A stretch of 64,000 bases of DNA. Source: Burkholderiales bacterium C2 (GTDB lineage: Bacteria; Pseudomonadota; Gammaproteobacteria; Burkholderiales; Burkholderiaceae_C). The first letter of the stretch is position 1; the number at the start of each line of letters is the position of its first letter. A program made the translations under genes and the position numbers. The notes under the pieces were generated by a model. That model did no database searches and had not been told where the DNA came from. It saw only the letters and a list, made by a program, of their open reading frames with translations. This document shows positions 8,887-17,102 of the stretch, in pieces. Location: assembly GCA_005503085.1 (NCBI GenBank), contig SCOI01000006.1, positions 228,997 to 292,996 on the forward strand, given 5' to 3'.

Positions 8887-9624
8887 TCAGGCATCCCGCA
8901 CATCGGCCAGCACTGTCTCGCCGAAATCGGCGCGCGCCAGATAGCGCAGCACCTTGGCGGCGGCGGCCTCGGGGCTGTCGAGCTGGCCCTCGGCCTTGAA
9001 GGCAGCAAAGCGCGGTTGGTCGGGGAAGGCGGCGGGATCGCCGGCGCGCAGCTGGCCCTGCATCTCGGTGTCGATGATGCCCGGCGCCAAGGACACGATG
9101 CGGGCCCCGTGCTCGCGCCCGGCCTCGTCCAGCGCGATCGCGCGCGACAGATTGTCCATGCCGGCCTTGGCCGCACAGTAGGGCGCGCTGCCGGCCATGG
9201 CCCGCCGTCCCAGGCCGGAGGAGATGTTCAGTAGCCGCTTGTCCGCCGCCCAGTGCCGCGTGGCGCGCAAGAAGGCGCTGGACAGCAGCAGCGTGGCCTC
9301 CAGCCCGACCCGCAGCGCGCTCGACAGCTCGGCCAGCGGCACCGCATCGATCGGCCCGGGCGGCGTGATCACGCCGGCATTGTTGATCAGGGCGGCGTGG
9401 CTGAAGCGGGTCGGGTCCTGCACCGCCAGCCAGGCCTGCAGGCGCTCGGCCGCGTCCAGCGGCTCGGCCAGGTCCTGCTCCCATTGCTCCAGGCCGGGCC
9501 CGGCGGCCAGGCTGGCGCTGCGGCGGCGCGAGATGCCGATGACAAGATGCTCGGGCGAGAGCAGCTGGCGGGCGATGGCCTCGCCCATGCCGCGCGAGGC
9601 GCCGGTGATGATGTAGAGCTTCAT
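8887..9624 (-). CDS. Short-chain dehydrogenase/reductase
   Basis: A 245-residue NAD(P)-dependent oxidoreductase. The cofactor loop TGASRGMG is at residues 7-14, NNAG at 81-84, the catalytic Ser near 135-136, and YCAAK at 149-153 (Tyr149/Lys153), followed by PGIIDTEM. The shape resembles the sepiapterin/benzil reductase branch, but the substrate is not predictable. It is the last gene of a minus-strand run and overlaps the upstream methyltransferase by 4 nt. Confidence 0.9.
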   Translation of the reverse strand: MKLYIITGASRGMGEAIARQLLSPEHLVIGISRRRSASLAAGPGLEQWEQDLAEPLDAAERLQAWLAVQDPTRFSHAALINNAGVITPPGPIDAVPLAELSSALRVGLEATLLLSSAFLRATRHWAADKRLLNISSGLGRRAMAGSAPYCAAKAGMDNLSRAIALDEAGREHGARIVSLAPGIIDTEMQGQLRAGDPAAFPDQPRFAAFKAEGQLDSPEAAAAKVLRYLARADFGETVLADVRDA

Positions 9625-10226
9625 GGCTGAGGGTTACGGTTGAAGATCAAAAGCAGATTGTTGGCTGGCAGCGAGCGGTACTCCCGCAGGCCCAGCCCGG
9701 CTTCGTCGGCCTGCTGCTGCACGGCCTCGAGATTGCGCAGGCCCCAGGCCGGATCGCGCGCGCACAGATCGGCATCGAAGGCGAGGTTGCTGGCCGCGGT
9801 GGCAAGACCCGGCACCACGAAGGGGCCGTAGATCAGTAGCAGTCCGTCCGGGCGCAGATGGCGGGCGGCGCCCTGCATCAGGGCCGCGCAGCAGGCGGGC
9901 CATGGCGATACATGCAGCATGTTCGCGCAGAAGATCGCATCCAGCGGGGGGAGCCCGGGCGGCAGCGGCCAGGGCTCTTGCAGGACATCGAGGGGCAGTG
10001 GTTCCGGGCCTTCGGGTCGCAACGCCCGGATCGAGCTCAGCGCCTCGGGTCTGGGATCGGAGGCTAGCCAGTGCCAGCGTGGCAAGGCGGCGGCGAAATG
10101 GGCCGCATGCTGGCCGCTGCCGCTGGCGATCTCCAGTGCGGTGCCGCTGGGCGGCAGCAGCGTCAGCAGGGCGTCGAGGATGGGCTGCTTGTTGCGGTCG
10201 GCGGCGGGGGAATGCAGGGCGCTCAT
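9621..10226 (-). CDS. DUF938 family SAM-dependent methyltransferase-like protein
   Basis: A 201-residue class I methyltransferase fold. The SAM loop reads LEIASGSGQHAAHFA (E-x-x-x-G-x-G), followed by an acidic partner ASDPRPEAL and the motif FCANMLHVSPW. The N-terminal AADRNKQPIL and the late YRSLPANNLLLIF are typical of the DUF938 family. The acceptor is unknown. The stop overlaps the SDR start (ATGA), and the gene follows the pseudouridine synthase at a 6-nt gap, so it is part of one operon. Confidence 0.85.
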   Translation of the reverse strand: MSALHSPAADRNKQPILDALLTLLPPSGTALEIASGSGQHAAHFAAALPRWHWLASDPRPEALSSIRALRPEGPEPLPLDVLQEPWPLPPGLPPLDAIFCANMLHVSPWPACCAALMQGAARHLRPDGLLLIYGPFVVPGLATAASNLAFDADLCARDPAWGLRNLEAVQQQADEAGLGLREYRSLPANNLLLIFNRNPQP

Positions 10227-10232
10227 GGGGTA

Positions 10233-10832
10233 TCAGAACTCCGGTGGGCAATCGAGGCTGAGCGCGCGCTCGGGCAGCGCCAGATGGCAGGCATGCAGAA
10301 ACAGTCTGGGGGCGACCGGGCCGCCGTAGAGGGTGTCACCGACGATGGCATGGCCCAGCGCCAGCATGTGCACGCGCAGCTGGTGCGAGCGGCCGGTGAT
10401 GGGCTCGAGCTCGACCCGCGTCTGGCCGCCTTCGTGCGCGAGGCTGCGGTAGCGTGTCAGCGAGGGCTTGCCGGTCTGGGCATCGACCTGCTGGCGCGGC
10501 CGGTTCGGCCAGTCGGCGCTCAGCGGCAGGTCGATCTCGGCCCAGGCGCCGCCGGTGTCGAGCCGGCCCTGCAGCAGCGCGATATAGCGCTTGGCGACGC
10601 GGCGCTCGGCGAAGTCCAGGCTCAGCGCGCGCTGCATCGCCGCGCCTCGCGCGAACAGCAGCAGGCCCGAGGTCGCCATATCAAGCCGGTGCACGGTCAG
10701 CGCGTCGGGGAAGCTTTGCTGCAGCCGGTGGACCGCGCAGTCCTGCTTGTCCGCGCCGCGGCCGGGCACCGACAGCAGGCCGGCGGGCTTGTTGACGACG
10801 ATCAGCCCCGCGTCGGCATGCAGCACCTGCAT
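10233..10832 (-). CDS. RluA-family RNA pseudouridine synthase
   Basis: A 199-residue isomerase converting uridine to pseudouridine in rRNA or tRNA. The catalytic motif HRLDMATSG carries the nucleophile Asp51. KPAGLLSVPGRG and the late motif RSHQLRVHMLALGHAIVGD-type segment are also present. The short length and lack of an S4 domain are as in RluA, which acts on 23S rRNA U746 and tRNA U32. Which RNA it uses is not proven. Its start overlaps the stop of the phosphatase upstream by one base (TGATG). Confidence 0.9.
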   Translation of the reverse strand: MQVLHADAGLIVVNKPAGLLSVPGRGADKQDCAVHRLQQSFPDALTVHRLDMATSGLLLFARGAAMQRALSLDFAERRVAKRYIALLQGRLDTGGAWAEIDLPLSADWPNRPRQQVDAQTGKPSLTRYRSLAHEGGQTRVELEPITGRSHQLRVHMLALGHAIVGDTLYGGPVAPRLFLHACHLALPERALSLDCPPEF

Positions 10833-11308
10833 CAGAACTGCTCAATCCAACCCGATTGCAAGGCCGACTGCGGGTTGGAGCCGGCCGCGCGCACCGCCGC
10901 CAGCGCCTGCTCGGTCGTCAGGCCCAGCGCCTTCAGCACGCAGGCCGCCACCGTGCCGGTGCGGCCGATGCCGGCGGCGCAGTGCAGCAGCGCGCGGTCG
11001 CCGAGCACCAGGCTGTGCTGCAACAGCTCCACGCCCTTGGCGAAAGCGCTCGGGTCGGCGCCCAGGCCGAAATCGCGCATCGGCAGATGCTGCCAGCGAA
11101 ACGGCAGCCGGCCCTCGGCAATCGCCTTGTGATAGGCCGGCGAGAGCTGTGCCACTTCTTCGAGCGGATTGAGACAAACCACCAGGCTGAGGCTGCGGGC
11201 GCGTGCCTCGTCGAGAAAGCTGCCGAAGGACTCCAGGCGGCCGGGCATCGACTGCAGCCAGAGCTGGCCGGCCACGCCGGCGGGGAGGGGGAGGGGTCGG
11301 AAAGCCAT
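10832..11308 (-). CDS. Dual-specificity/tyrosine phosphatase-like protein
   Basis: A 158-residue phosphatase with the P-loop HCAAGIGRTGT (Cys110, Arg116), matching the C-x5-R cysteine phosphatase signature. A likely general-acid Asp lies in the RDFGLGAD segment near residue 79. The preceding LPMRDFGLGADPSAF and the ending SALQSGWIEQF are of the type seen in small bacterial dual-specificity phosphatases. I chose the ATG at 11308, which has a GGAG 10 nt upstream; an ATG three codons earlier is the alternative. First gene of the run that continues with the pseudouridine synthase. Confidence 0.8.
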   Translation of the reverse strand: MAFRPLPLPAGVAGQLWLQSMPGRLESFGSFLDEARARSLSLVVCLNPLEEVAQLSPAYHKAIAEGRLPFRWQHLPMRDFGLGADPSAFAKGVELLQHSLVLGDRALLHCAAGIGRTGTVAACVLKALGLTTEQALAAVRAAGSNPQSALQSGWIEQF

Positions 11309-11348
11309 GGCCGGCATTCTCCACCACGGCGCCAGGTCCGCGCCGCGA

Positions 11349-12437
11349 TCAGGGCAGCTCGGGCCGGTGCAGCACGCCCAGCGCCTGCTCGCGCATGGCC
11401 TGGCGGGCGCGCAACGCTTCGTCCAGCTCCAGCGCCACGGCCTGCGCGGCCTCGCTGCGGCCCAGCGCTCGCAGGCAGGCCAGCGCGGTGCGCAAGGCCG
11501 GCAGCCGCAGGCTGAAGCTGCCGTGGCCGGGCTGGGGCGCCAGCAGCCCGTCCAGCCAGCCCAGGCCCTCGGCCGGCCGGCCCTGGCGCAGCGCCATCTC
11601 GGCCAGGCTGTGCTCGGCGGCCAGGCGGTTGTAGCCGGTGCCTTGCTCGCTGTACTGGCGGTGGGCGGCCGCCAGCCAGGGCTCGGCCTGCTCCAGGCGG
11701 CCGCACAGCAGGGCCAGATGCCCGGCGGCGAGCTGCAGGCCGGCTCGTGCGGTGGCCGGCAGGCGTTCATCGGCCAGCAGGCCGCTGGCCTGGGCCAGGA
11801 AGCGCGGCGCGTGGACCAGCGCGATCTGCGCGGCCGCTTCGCCGCGGCCGTGCAGCAATTCCTCGTAGGCCTGGCCCAGCGACAGCAGCAGGTTGATGAA
11901 GGCCAGCGCCAGCAGATTGGCGTCGTGCGACTCGCGGGCCAGCGAGATGGCCCGCATATGCATCAGCTCGGCATGGCTGACATCGCCGAGGCGGGCGTGC
12001 ACATGGGCGGCGCAGCTGAGCGTGCGCGGCAGCAGCTCGGCCGAGTCGCCGGCGGCGGCCAGGGCCTCCAGGCTGATCGGCCTGGCCTCGTCGGCCAGGC
12101 CCAGCTCGGCCAGCGCAAACGCGGCCAGGGTCAGACCGTCGACCTCGGTGCGGGCGTTGCCGCTGAGCCGTCCGAGCCGACCCACTTCCAGCGCCGGCAG
12201 ATAGACCTGCCAGAGCGCACCCATCTGCCAATGGGCACGCGCCTGCATCAGCAAGGCCTGGGCGCGCTGTGCATCGGGCAGCGCGCGGCCCAGGGCCTGC
12301 GTGGCCAGCGCCAGCGCCACCGGCCATTGCTGCCGGGCCAGCGCGGCATCGGCCTGCTCCAGCAGCTGCAGGGTCTGCTCGGCGGGGGCGGGCGAAGGCG
12401 ATGCGGGGCGGGAGGGCGCGTCGGGCATGGTCGGCAT
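11349..12437 (-). CDS. TPR-type helical repeat protein of unknown function
   Basis: A 362-residue protein made almost wholly of Ala/Leu-rich helices in TPR-like pairs (for example LARQQWPVALALATQALGRA and ARLGDVSHAELMHMRAISLA). The pattern is like the sensor part of MalT-type regulators or of some GGDEF proteins, but no output domain follows. It starts MPTMPD; an ATG three codons later is possible. It diverges from the exported protein at 12558. I see no catalytic motif and assign no function. Confidence 0.7.
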   Translation of the reverse strand: MPTMPDAPSRPASPSPAPAEQTLQLLEQADAALARQQWPVALALATQALGRALPDAQRAQALLMQARAHWQMGALWQVYLPALEVGRLGRLSGNARTEVDGLTLAAFALAELGLADEARPISLEALAAAGDSAELLPRTLSCAAHVHARLGDVSHAELMHMRAISLARESHDANLLALAFINLLLSLGQAYEELLHGRGEAAAQIALVHAPRFLAQASGLLADERLPATARAGLQLAAGHLALLCGRLEQAEPWLAAAHRQYSEQGTGYNRLAAEHSLAEMALRQGRPAEGLGWLDGLLAPQPGHGSFSLRLPALRTALACLRALGRSEAAQAVALELDEALRARQAMREQALGVLHRPELP

Positions 12438-12557
12438 CGGAAGGTCTCGCTGGGACTTTATGCCAAGCCGGCGTCGTGTCCGGGGCGGGCTTTCGAGCAT
12501 CAGCGGAGAGCCCGCTACTATGCTAGCCACCTGAAAACAACCGGGACGGAATTCCGC

Positions 12558-13145
12558 ATGATCGAGACAGTAAAAAGCCTGCGCGCGGCGCTGGTCGCCG
12601 CCGGCCTGGCCGCGCTGGCTGGCGGCGCGCTGGCCGACTTCGAGCTGAAGGACGAGCAGGGCCGGCGCATCCTGCTCAAAGATGACGGCAGCTGGCGTTA
12701 TGTCGATGCGGCCGCACCGGCAGCGCCCGCTGCGTCGGCGGCACCGGCTAAGCCACTGCTGCAGGCCGAGCTGCGCTTGGAGCGGCGCGTCGAGGCGCCC
12801 GGCGGTTGCCGCTTCGAGCTGGCCTTGAGCAACAAGCTGGACTACGAGATTCGCAGCGTGGTGCCCGACTTCACCGTGCTGCGCGCCAACGATGTGGCCT
12901 ATATGACCCAGCTGACCGGCTTCGGTCCGGTGCGGCCGGGCGACGAGCATAGACGCGCGCTGCAGTTCGCCGGCATCGGCTGCGGCGAGATCGCCAAGCT
13001 GCAGGTGCATGGCGGCGACCGCTGCGAGATGGGCGAGCTGAACAAGTTCACCGAGTCCAAGGGCGCCTGCCTGGCCCTGCTGAAGGTGCTGCCCAGCGAC
13101 TTGCTGCCCTTCGAGAAGAAGGCCGAGACGCCGGCCAAGAAGTAG
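12558..13145 (+). CDS. Exported hypothetical protein
   Basis: A 195-residue protein with a Sec signal peptide (AALVAAGLAALAGGALADF, cleavage near residue 28). A short motif ILLKDDGSWRYV follows, of a kind found in several secreted DUF families, then a Pro/Ala linker. The folded part carries three cysteines (CRFELAL, GIGCGEIA and DRCEMGEL) plus a fourth in GACLALL, so disulfides are likely. The start has GGGACGGAA upstream. Function unknown. It is convergent with the thioesterase gene. Confidence 0.72.
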   Translation: MIETVKSLRAALVAAGLAALAGGALADFELKDEQGRRILLKDDGSWRYVDAAAPAAPAASAAPAKPLLQAELRLERRVEAPGGCRFELALSNKLDYEIRSVVPDFTVLRANDVAYMTQLTGFGPVRPGDEHRRALQFAGIGCGEIAKLQVHGGDRCEMGELNKFTESKGACLALLKVLPSDLLPFEKKAETPAKK

Positions 13146-13154
13146 GCCGCCCGC

Positions 13155-13658
13155 TCAGGACACGATGTAGGCGCCGGCGCCGCTGCTGAGCAGACGGCCC
13201 TCGGCGTCCTTGAACTCCATGCGGGTCGAGGCCACCCGGCTGCCCAGGCGCAGCACCTCGGCCGTGGCGTGAAAGCGCGGCCCGGTGGCCGGGCGCAGAT
13301 AGTCGATGCGCAGATCGATGGTGCCGAGCTTGCCGAAGCGCGCCAGCCGGGCCAGCGGCGCCTCGTCCATATGGCGCGCGCCGGTCGCCGCCATCACGGC
13401 CAGCCCGCCCATCGCATCGAGGGTGGCGCTGATCACGCCCCCATGCAGGCGCTGATGGGTGAAATGGCCGATCAGCTCGGGCCGCATCGTGATATGCGCC
13501 TTGACCCGGTCGGCCTCCAGGCTGTCGATCCGCAGGCCCAGCACCTGGTTGAAGGCGATGTGCTGTTCGAAGATCTCGCACAGGCGCTGGCTGAACTCGG
13601 GCTCGAACAGGCTGGAGATGCTGTGCATGCGGTCGGGGGTGGCGCTGGTGTTGTTCAT
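13155..13658 (-). CDS. Hotdog-fold thioesterase (PaaI/YigI type)
   Basis: A 167-residue acyl-CoA thioesterase-like protein. The hotdog core has HQRLHGGVISATLDAMGG, the HGG-x-x-x-x-x-D/A-x-x motif of the PaaI group. A beta-strand segment LRIDYLRPATG and the terminal GRLLSSGAGAYIVS follow. I placed the start at MNNTSATPD; an in-frame ATG six codons earlier is possible, and neither has a strong ribosome site. The substrate is not predictable. Single gene, convergent with the exported protein. Confidence 0.85.
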   Translation of the reverse strand: MNNTSATPDRMHSISSLFEPEFSQRLCEIFEQHIAFNQVLGLRIDSLEADRVKAHITMRPELIGHFTHQRLHGGVISATLDAMGGLAVMAATGARHMDEAPLARLARFGKLGTIDLRIDYLRPATGPRFHATAEVLRLGSRVASTRMEFKDAEGRLLSSGAGAYIVS

Positions 13659-13774
13659 GCTGCGACGGTAGCGCATTTGGCCCGACGGCGGGCCGGCCCT
13701 ATGCGTGCTGCAGCACAGACGTACGCCGCACCGGGCCTCATGCTGGATGGACATTCGTTATCCCTTTCCCGTCC

Positions 13775-15109
13775 ATGCAGTTCTGGTCCTTGTTTGTCGG
13801 CGTGCTGCTGATCACGATGGTGCTGGCCGGCACCTTGCTGGGCCGGCTGCCGCTGAGCAGCGCGATGGTGTATCTGGGCCTGGGCTGTGTGCTGGGGCCG
13901 GACGGCATCGATGTGCTGCGCCCCGATCCGCAGGCCCATGCCGGCGCGCTGATGCATCTGACCGAGCTGGGCCTGCTGATCTCGCTGTTCGCGGTCGGGC
14001 TGCGCCTGGGGGTGCCGCTGCGCGACCGGCGTTGGCGCCTGCCGCTGCGCCTGGCCTTTGTGTCGATGAGCGCGATGGTGCTGATGGTGACGCTGATCGG
14101 CGTCTGGCTGCTCGAGCTGCCGCTGGGTGCGGCCGTGCTGCTGGGTGCGATCTTGGCGCCGACCGATCCGGTGCTGGCCTCCGATCTGCCCTCGGACGCC
14201 GGCACCGACCCGGAGCGCCTGGGCTTCAGCCTGGCCGGCGAGGGCGGGCTCAATGACGGCGCGGCCTTTCCCTTCGTGATGCTGGGCCTGGGCCTGCTGG
14301 GCCTGCACGAGCTGGGCGACGGGGGCTGGCGCTGGTGGACGCTGGACCTGCTATGGGCCACGCTGGGCGGTGTCGCGATCGGCGCCGCGCTGGGTGCGGC
14401 CACCGGCTGGCTGGTGGTCTATCTGCGCAGCCGCCATCACGAGGCGATCGGGCTCGATGTCTTCCTGGGCCTGGGCCTGCTGGGTCTGGCCAACGGCCTG
14501 GCCTTGCTGAGCCACAGCTCGGGTTTTCTGGCGGTGTTTGCTGCCGGAATGGCCTTGCAGCGGGTGCGGGAGCGGCCCCGGCCCGAGAGCCGGCCGCTGG
14601 CGCCGCCGCTCGACTCGGCCGGCCACTCCTACGACACGCTGGCCACCCATCCCCACCATGCCAGCGCGACGATGCGCGATGCAGTGCAGGCTTTCAACAC
14701 GCAGCTGGAAAAGCTTGCCGAGCTGACGCTGGTGCTGCTGGTCGGGGCGATGCTGGCCTATGCCAAGCCGCTGCCGGCCGCCTGGTGGTTCGTGCCGCTG
14801 ATGATTCTGCTGCTGCGGCCGCTGTCGGCGCTGGGCGCGACGCTCGGCGAGGGACTGACGGCGCCACTGCGCGGAATGATAGGCTGGTTCGGCATCCGCG
14901 GCATCGGCTCGGTGTTCTATCTGCTCTATGCGCTGGATGCCGGCGTCTCGGGCGAGGTGGCCGACATCCTGCTGTCGCTGACGCTGTGGACCGTGGTGGC
15001 CTCCATCGTGGCCCACGGCGTCACGGCCCAGCCGCTCATGCAGACCTATCTGGCCTGGCGACAGCGCCGACGACGCAAGCCAGCCCCGGTCTCGAAACCC
15101 GAGGACTGA
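13775..15109 (+). CDS. CPA1-family cation/proton antiporter
   Basis: A 444-residue membrane exchanger of the NhaP/KefB-like Na+(K+)/H+ family, with about 12 helices. The transport-core motifs are ILAPTDPVLASDLPS near residues 128-142 and the paired acidic motif EGGLNDGAAFP near 157-167; the Asp residues carry the exchanged ions. A hydrophilic loop with several His residues (about 285-300) separates the last helices. The tail is Arg/Lys-rich and cytoplasmic, with no RCK domain. Single gene, convergent with the BON lipoprotein. Confidence 0.92.
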   Translation: MQFWSLFVGVLLITMVLAGTLLGRLPLSSAMVYLGLGCVLGPDGIDVLRPDPQAHAGALMHLTELGLLISLFAVGLRLGVPLRDRRWRLPLRLAFVSMSAMVLMVTLIGVWLLELPLGAAVLLGAILAPTDPVLASDLPSDAGTDPERLGFSLAGEGGLNDGAAFPFVMLGLGLLGLHELGDGGWRWWTLDLLWATLGGVAIGAALGAATGWLVVYLRSRHHEAIGLDVFLGLGLLGLANGLALLSHSSGFLAVFAAGMALQRVRERPRPESRPLAPPLDSAGHSYDTLATHPHHASATMRDAVQAFNTQLEKLAELTLVLLVGAMLAYAKPLPAAWWFVPLMILLLRPLSALGATLGEGLTAPLRGMIGWFGIRGIGSVFYLLYALDAGVSGEVADILLSLTLWTVVASIVAHGVTAQPLMQTYLAWRQRRRRKPAPVSKPED

Positions 15110-15131
15110 CGGCCGTGCCGCCGGGGCGGCC

Positions 15132-15446
15132 TCAGGGGCGAACGGTGATCTCGTTCTTGACCGCCTTGACGCCGTCGACCTTCCAGGCCAGGGCTTCGGC
15201 GGTGCTCTTCTCGGTGCTGTTCTTCGCGAAGCCCGACAGCATCACGGTGCCCTTCATCGTCTCGACGCTGATGGCCGAGGCCGCGACATTGGTGTTGTCG
15301 ACAAAGCGCGCCTTGACGGCCGTGGTGATGGCCGCGTCGTCGACGTAGGCGCCGACCGATTGCTGGCCGCGGGTGACGGCGCAGCCGGTGGTGGCGAGCA
15401 AGGCCAGCGTGGTCAGGCCGATGGCAAAGGTATGGCGAATGGTCAT
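15132..15446 (-). CDS. BON-domain lipoprotein
   Basis: A 104-residue envelope lipoprotein. The signal peptide ends at the lipobox LLATTGC, so Cys22 is the lipidation site. The rest is a single BON (OsmY/nodulation) domain, visible in DDAAITTAVKARFVDN, ISVETMKGTVMLSGFAKN and VDGVKAVKNEITVRP. BON domains are thought to bind phospholipid. Most such proteins carry two copies; this one has one. AGGAGAT precedes the ATG. The 215-bp upstream gap is shared with a divergent periplasmic gene. Confidence 0.88.
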   Translation of the reverse strand: MTIRHTFAIGLTTLALLATTGCAVTRGQQSVGAYVDDAAITTAVKARFVDNTNVAASAISVETMKGTVMLSGFAKNSTEKSTAEALAWKVDGVKAVKNEITVRP

Positions 15447-15661
15447 GAGAATCTCCTTGGAGTGGTGAGGGCAGTGGACTGCGCAAGCTGCGACAAGCCA
15501 TGACTGCACTGTAGAAACTTCGTCGATATCGGCCAATAGGCGCACAGCGCCAGCCCATGTAGGACGCCGACTACGACAAGCCGAGGCCTCCTCCGCTAGG
15601 CTGCAGCCCAGGGTGATTTGCATACTGAGTCCACTCCATCAACCCAAGAGAGGACGCCTCG

Positions 15662-16213
15662 ATGAATACCACCTTCAAGATCAAATCTGCACTGCTGATT
15701 TCGGCCCTGCTGACCCTGCCGGTGGCCCAGGCCGCCACCATCAGCAAGGACGAGTACAAGGCCGGCAAGACCCGCATCAGCGCCGAGTACAAGGCCGCGA
15801 AGACCAGCTGTGATGCGATGTCGGGCAATGCCAAGGATGTCTGCGAAGAGCAGGCCAAGGGCAAGGAGAAAGTGGCCCTGGCCGAACTCGAGTACGCCCA
15901 TAGCGGCAAGCCGGCCGACCAGACCAAGGTGTTGACCACCAAGGCCAAGGCCGAGTACGAGGTGGCCAAGGAGAAGTGCGACGACAAGGCCGGCAACGAC
16001 AAGGATGTCTGCGTCAAGGAGGCCAAGGCCGCCGAGACCAAGGCGCTGGCGGACGCAAAGCTAGGTAAGCAGGTCGGCGAGGCGCGCAAGGACGCCGCCG
16101 AGGACAAGCGCGATGCCAACTACAAGGTCGCCGTCGAGAAGTGCGATGCGCTGGCGGGCGATGCCAAGAGCGCCTGCATCTCCGGCGCCAAGGCCCAGTT
16201 CGGCAAGAGCTGA
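15662..16213 (+). CDS. Periplasmic protein with three Cys-pair repeats
   Basis: A 183-residue secreted protein, very rich in Ala, Lys, Glu and Asp. The signal peptide ends at VAQAAT (about residue 23). Three repeats follow, each with two cysteines 12 residues apart: SCDAMSGNAKDVCEEQAK, KCDDKAGNDKDVCVKEAK and KCDALAGDAKSACISGAK. Between them are charged helical linkers such as YKAGKTRISAEYKAAK. This suggests a stack of disulfide-closed helical hairpins. I believe related unnamed proteins occur in other Burkholderiales, but I know no function. A strong terminator follows. Confidence 0.8.
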   Translation: MNTTFKIKSALLISALLTLPVAQAATISKDEYKAGKTRISAEYKAAKTSCDAMSGNAKDVCEEQAKGKEKVALAELEYAHSGKPADQTKVLTTKAKAEYEVAKEKCDDKAGNDKDVCVKEAKAAETKALADAKLGKQVGEARKDAAEDKRDANYKVAVEKCDALAGDAKSACISGAKAQFGKS

Positions 16214-16251
16214 CCCTCCCATGCTGATCCTCGCCTGCGGGCGAGGCCGAA

Positions 16252-16280
16252 CCCGTGATCAGCCGATCACGGGTTTTTTT
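16252..16280 (+). terminator. Rho-independent terminator
   Basis: A perfect 9-bp stem (16252-16260 with 16265-16273), a 4-nt loop AGCC and seven T residues. It ends transcription of the Cys-repeat protein gene. The convergent gene's stop codon lies within the T-run. Confidence 0.9.
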
Positions 16281-16545
16281 ATTTCTGGCGCTGCTCGGGC
16301 CGCAGATCGAACTCGCGCAGCATCACCGGCTCCAGCGCGCCCTGGGCGACACGGCGCTGCACGGCCAGGGCCAGCTCGGCCGAGAAGGCCTCGAAGGTTT
16401 CCAACGGATCCTCGTCCTGCGCGCCGGGGCGGAAGCAATGATGCAGGGTCGCGCGGCTGACGCTGGCGCCCACCTGTCCGGTTCCGACCGGAACATAGAA
16501 GCGGACGGTTTCCGAAGGCTGGTGAAAAAAAGCGGCGTGGGACAT
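16279..16545 (-). CDS. DUF1488-like small protein
   Basis: An 88-residue protein with the layout of DUF1488: an N-terminal strand pair (ETVRFYVPVGTGQVGASVSR), a segment resembling the family's sALxDhF (ATLHHCF), then a helix with AFSAELALAVQRRVAQG and a final strand VMLREFDL. Function of the family is not established. An AGG lies 8 nt before the ATG. It runs convergent to the Cys-repeat gene and diverges from arsR with a 180-bp gap. The family match is by eye only. Confidence 0.6.
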   Translation of the reverse strand: MSHAAFFHQPSETVRFYVPVGTGQVGASVSRATLHHCFRPGAQDEDPLETFEAFSAELALAVQRRVAQGALEPVMLREFDLRPEQRQK

Positions 16546-16690
16546 GGTGGGGCCTGCGGTTGACTGCGTGTGGCGCGAGGCCGGGAGTGGTGTTGCCCGT
16601 CTGTGCCGGCTTCCCGTCAGAGGCTACCCCTTATTCGTCCGCAGCGTGGGATTGTTTTGCTGCGATGCGGGCGCGGCCGCTCCCGAGGTC

Positions 16691-16729
16691 TTGTTATTTA
16701 TTCTGTATTTCGATTAAGATGGAAATATG
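16691..16729 (+). promoter_or_regulatory. arsR promoter and candidate ArsR operator
   Basis: A sharp AT-rich patch in very GC-rich DNA. TTGTTA (16691-16696), 18 bp, then TAAGAT (16715-16720) gives a promoter that would start transcription at or next to the arsR ATG (16727), that is, leaderless or nearly so. An inverted repeat TATTTC-N10-GAAATA (16706-16711/16722-16727) covers the -10 and the start codon. That is the expected place for a repressor to block its own promoter. Confidence 0.55.
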
Positions 16730-17056
16730 GAAGAGCAACAAGTCATCAAATCGCTGGCCGCGCTGGCGCAGGCCGCGCGGCTGCAGGTGTTCCGGGCCCT
16801 GGTCGTGGCCGGGCCGGCCGGCCTGACGCCCAGCGCGCTGGCCGAGCATCTGGCGTTGCCCGGCTCGACGCTGTCTTTTCATCTGAAGGAACTGCTGCAC
16901 GCCGGCCTGGTGACTCAGGAGCGCGATGGTCGCCACCTGATCTACCGCGCCGCCTATGCGCAGATGAACGCCTTGCTGGCCTATCTGGCCGCCAACTGCT
17001 GCCAGGGCGAGGCCTGCCTGGACGAGACGGCCGCCGCCGGCTGCGCCAACTGCTGA
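16727..17056 (+). CDS. arsR: ArsR-family arsenite-responsive repressor
   Basis: A 109-residue winged-helix repressor. The recognition region is LAEHLALPGSTLSFHLKELLHAG, followed by the wing QERDGRHLIYR. The C-terminus carries a cysteine cluster, C91 C92 ... C97 ... C106 ... C109 (NCCQGEAC, then GCANC). It resembles the C-terminal three-Cys arsenite site of the Acidithiobacillus-type ArsR rather than the alpha3 CxC site of plasmid R773. It heads the arsR-arsC-arsC-aqpS-arsH-arsO unit. When arsenite binds, it should leave the operator around 16706-16727. Confidence 0.93.
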   Translation: MEEQQVIKSLAALAQAARLQVFRALVVAGPAGLTPSALAEHLALPGSTLSFHLKELLHAGLVTQERDGRHLIYRAAYAQMNALLAYLAANCCQGEACLDETAAAGCANC

Positions 17057-17102
17057 ATCCCCCGATCTCCCTTTCTTTCCCCTTCTTTCGCCGAGGTTCT
17101 AG

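Noticed and set aside
7262..9484. 740-codon minus-strand frame opposite the chemoreceptor and SDR genes
   Set aside because: Composition is that of an antisense shadow. The sense genes have clear motifs throughout.
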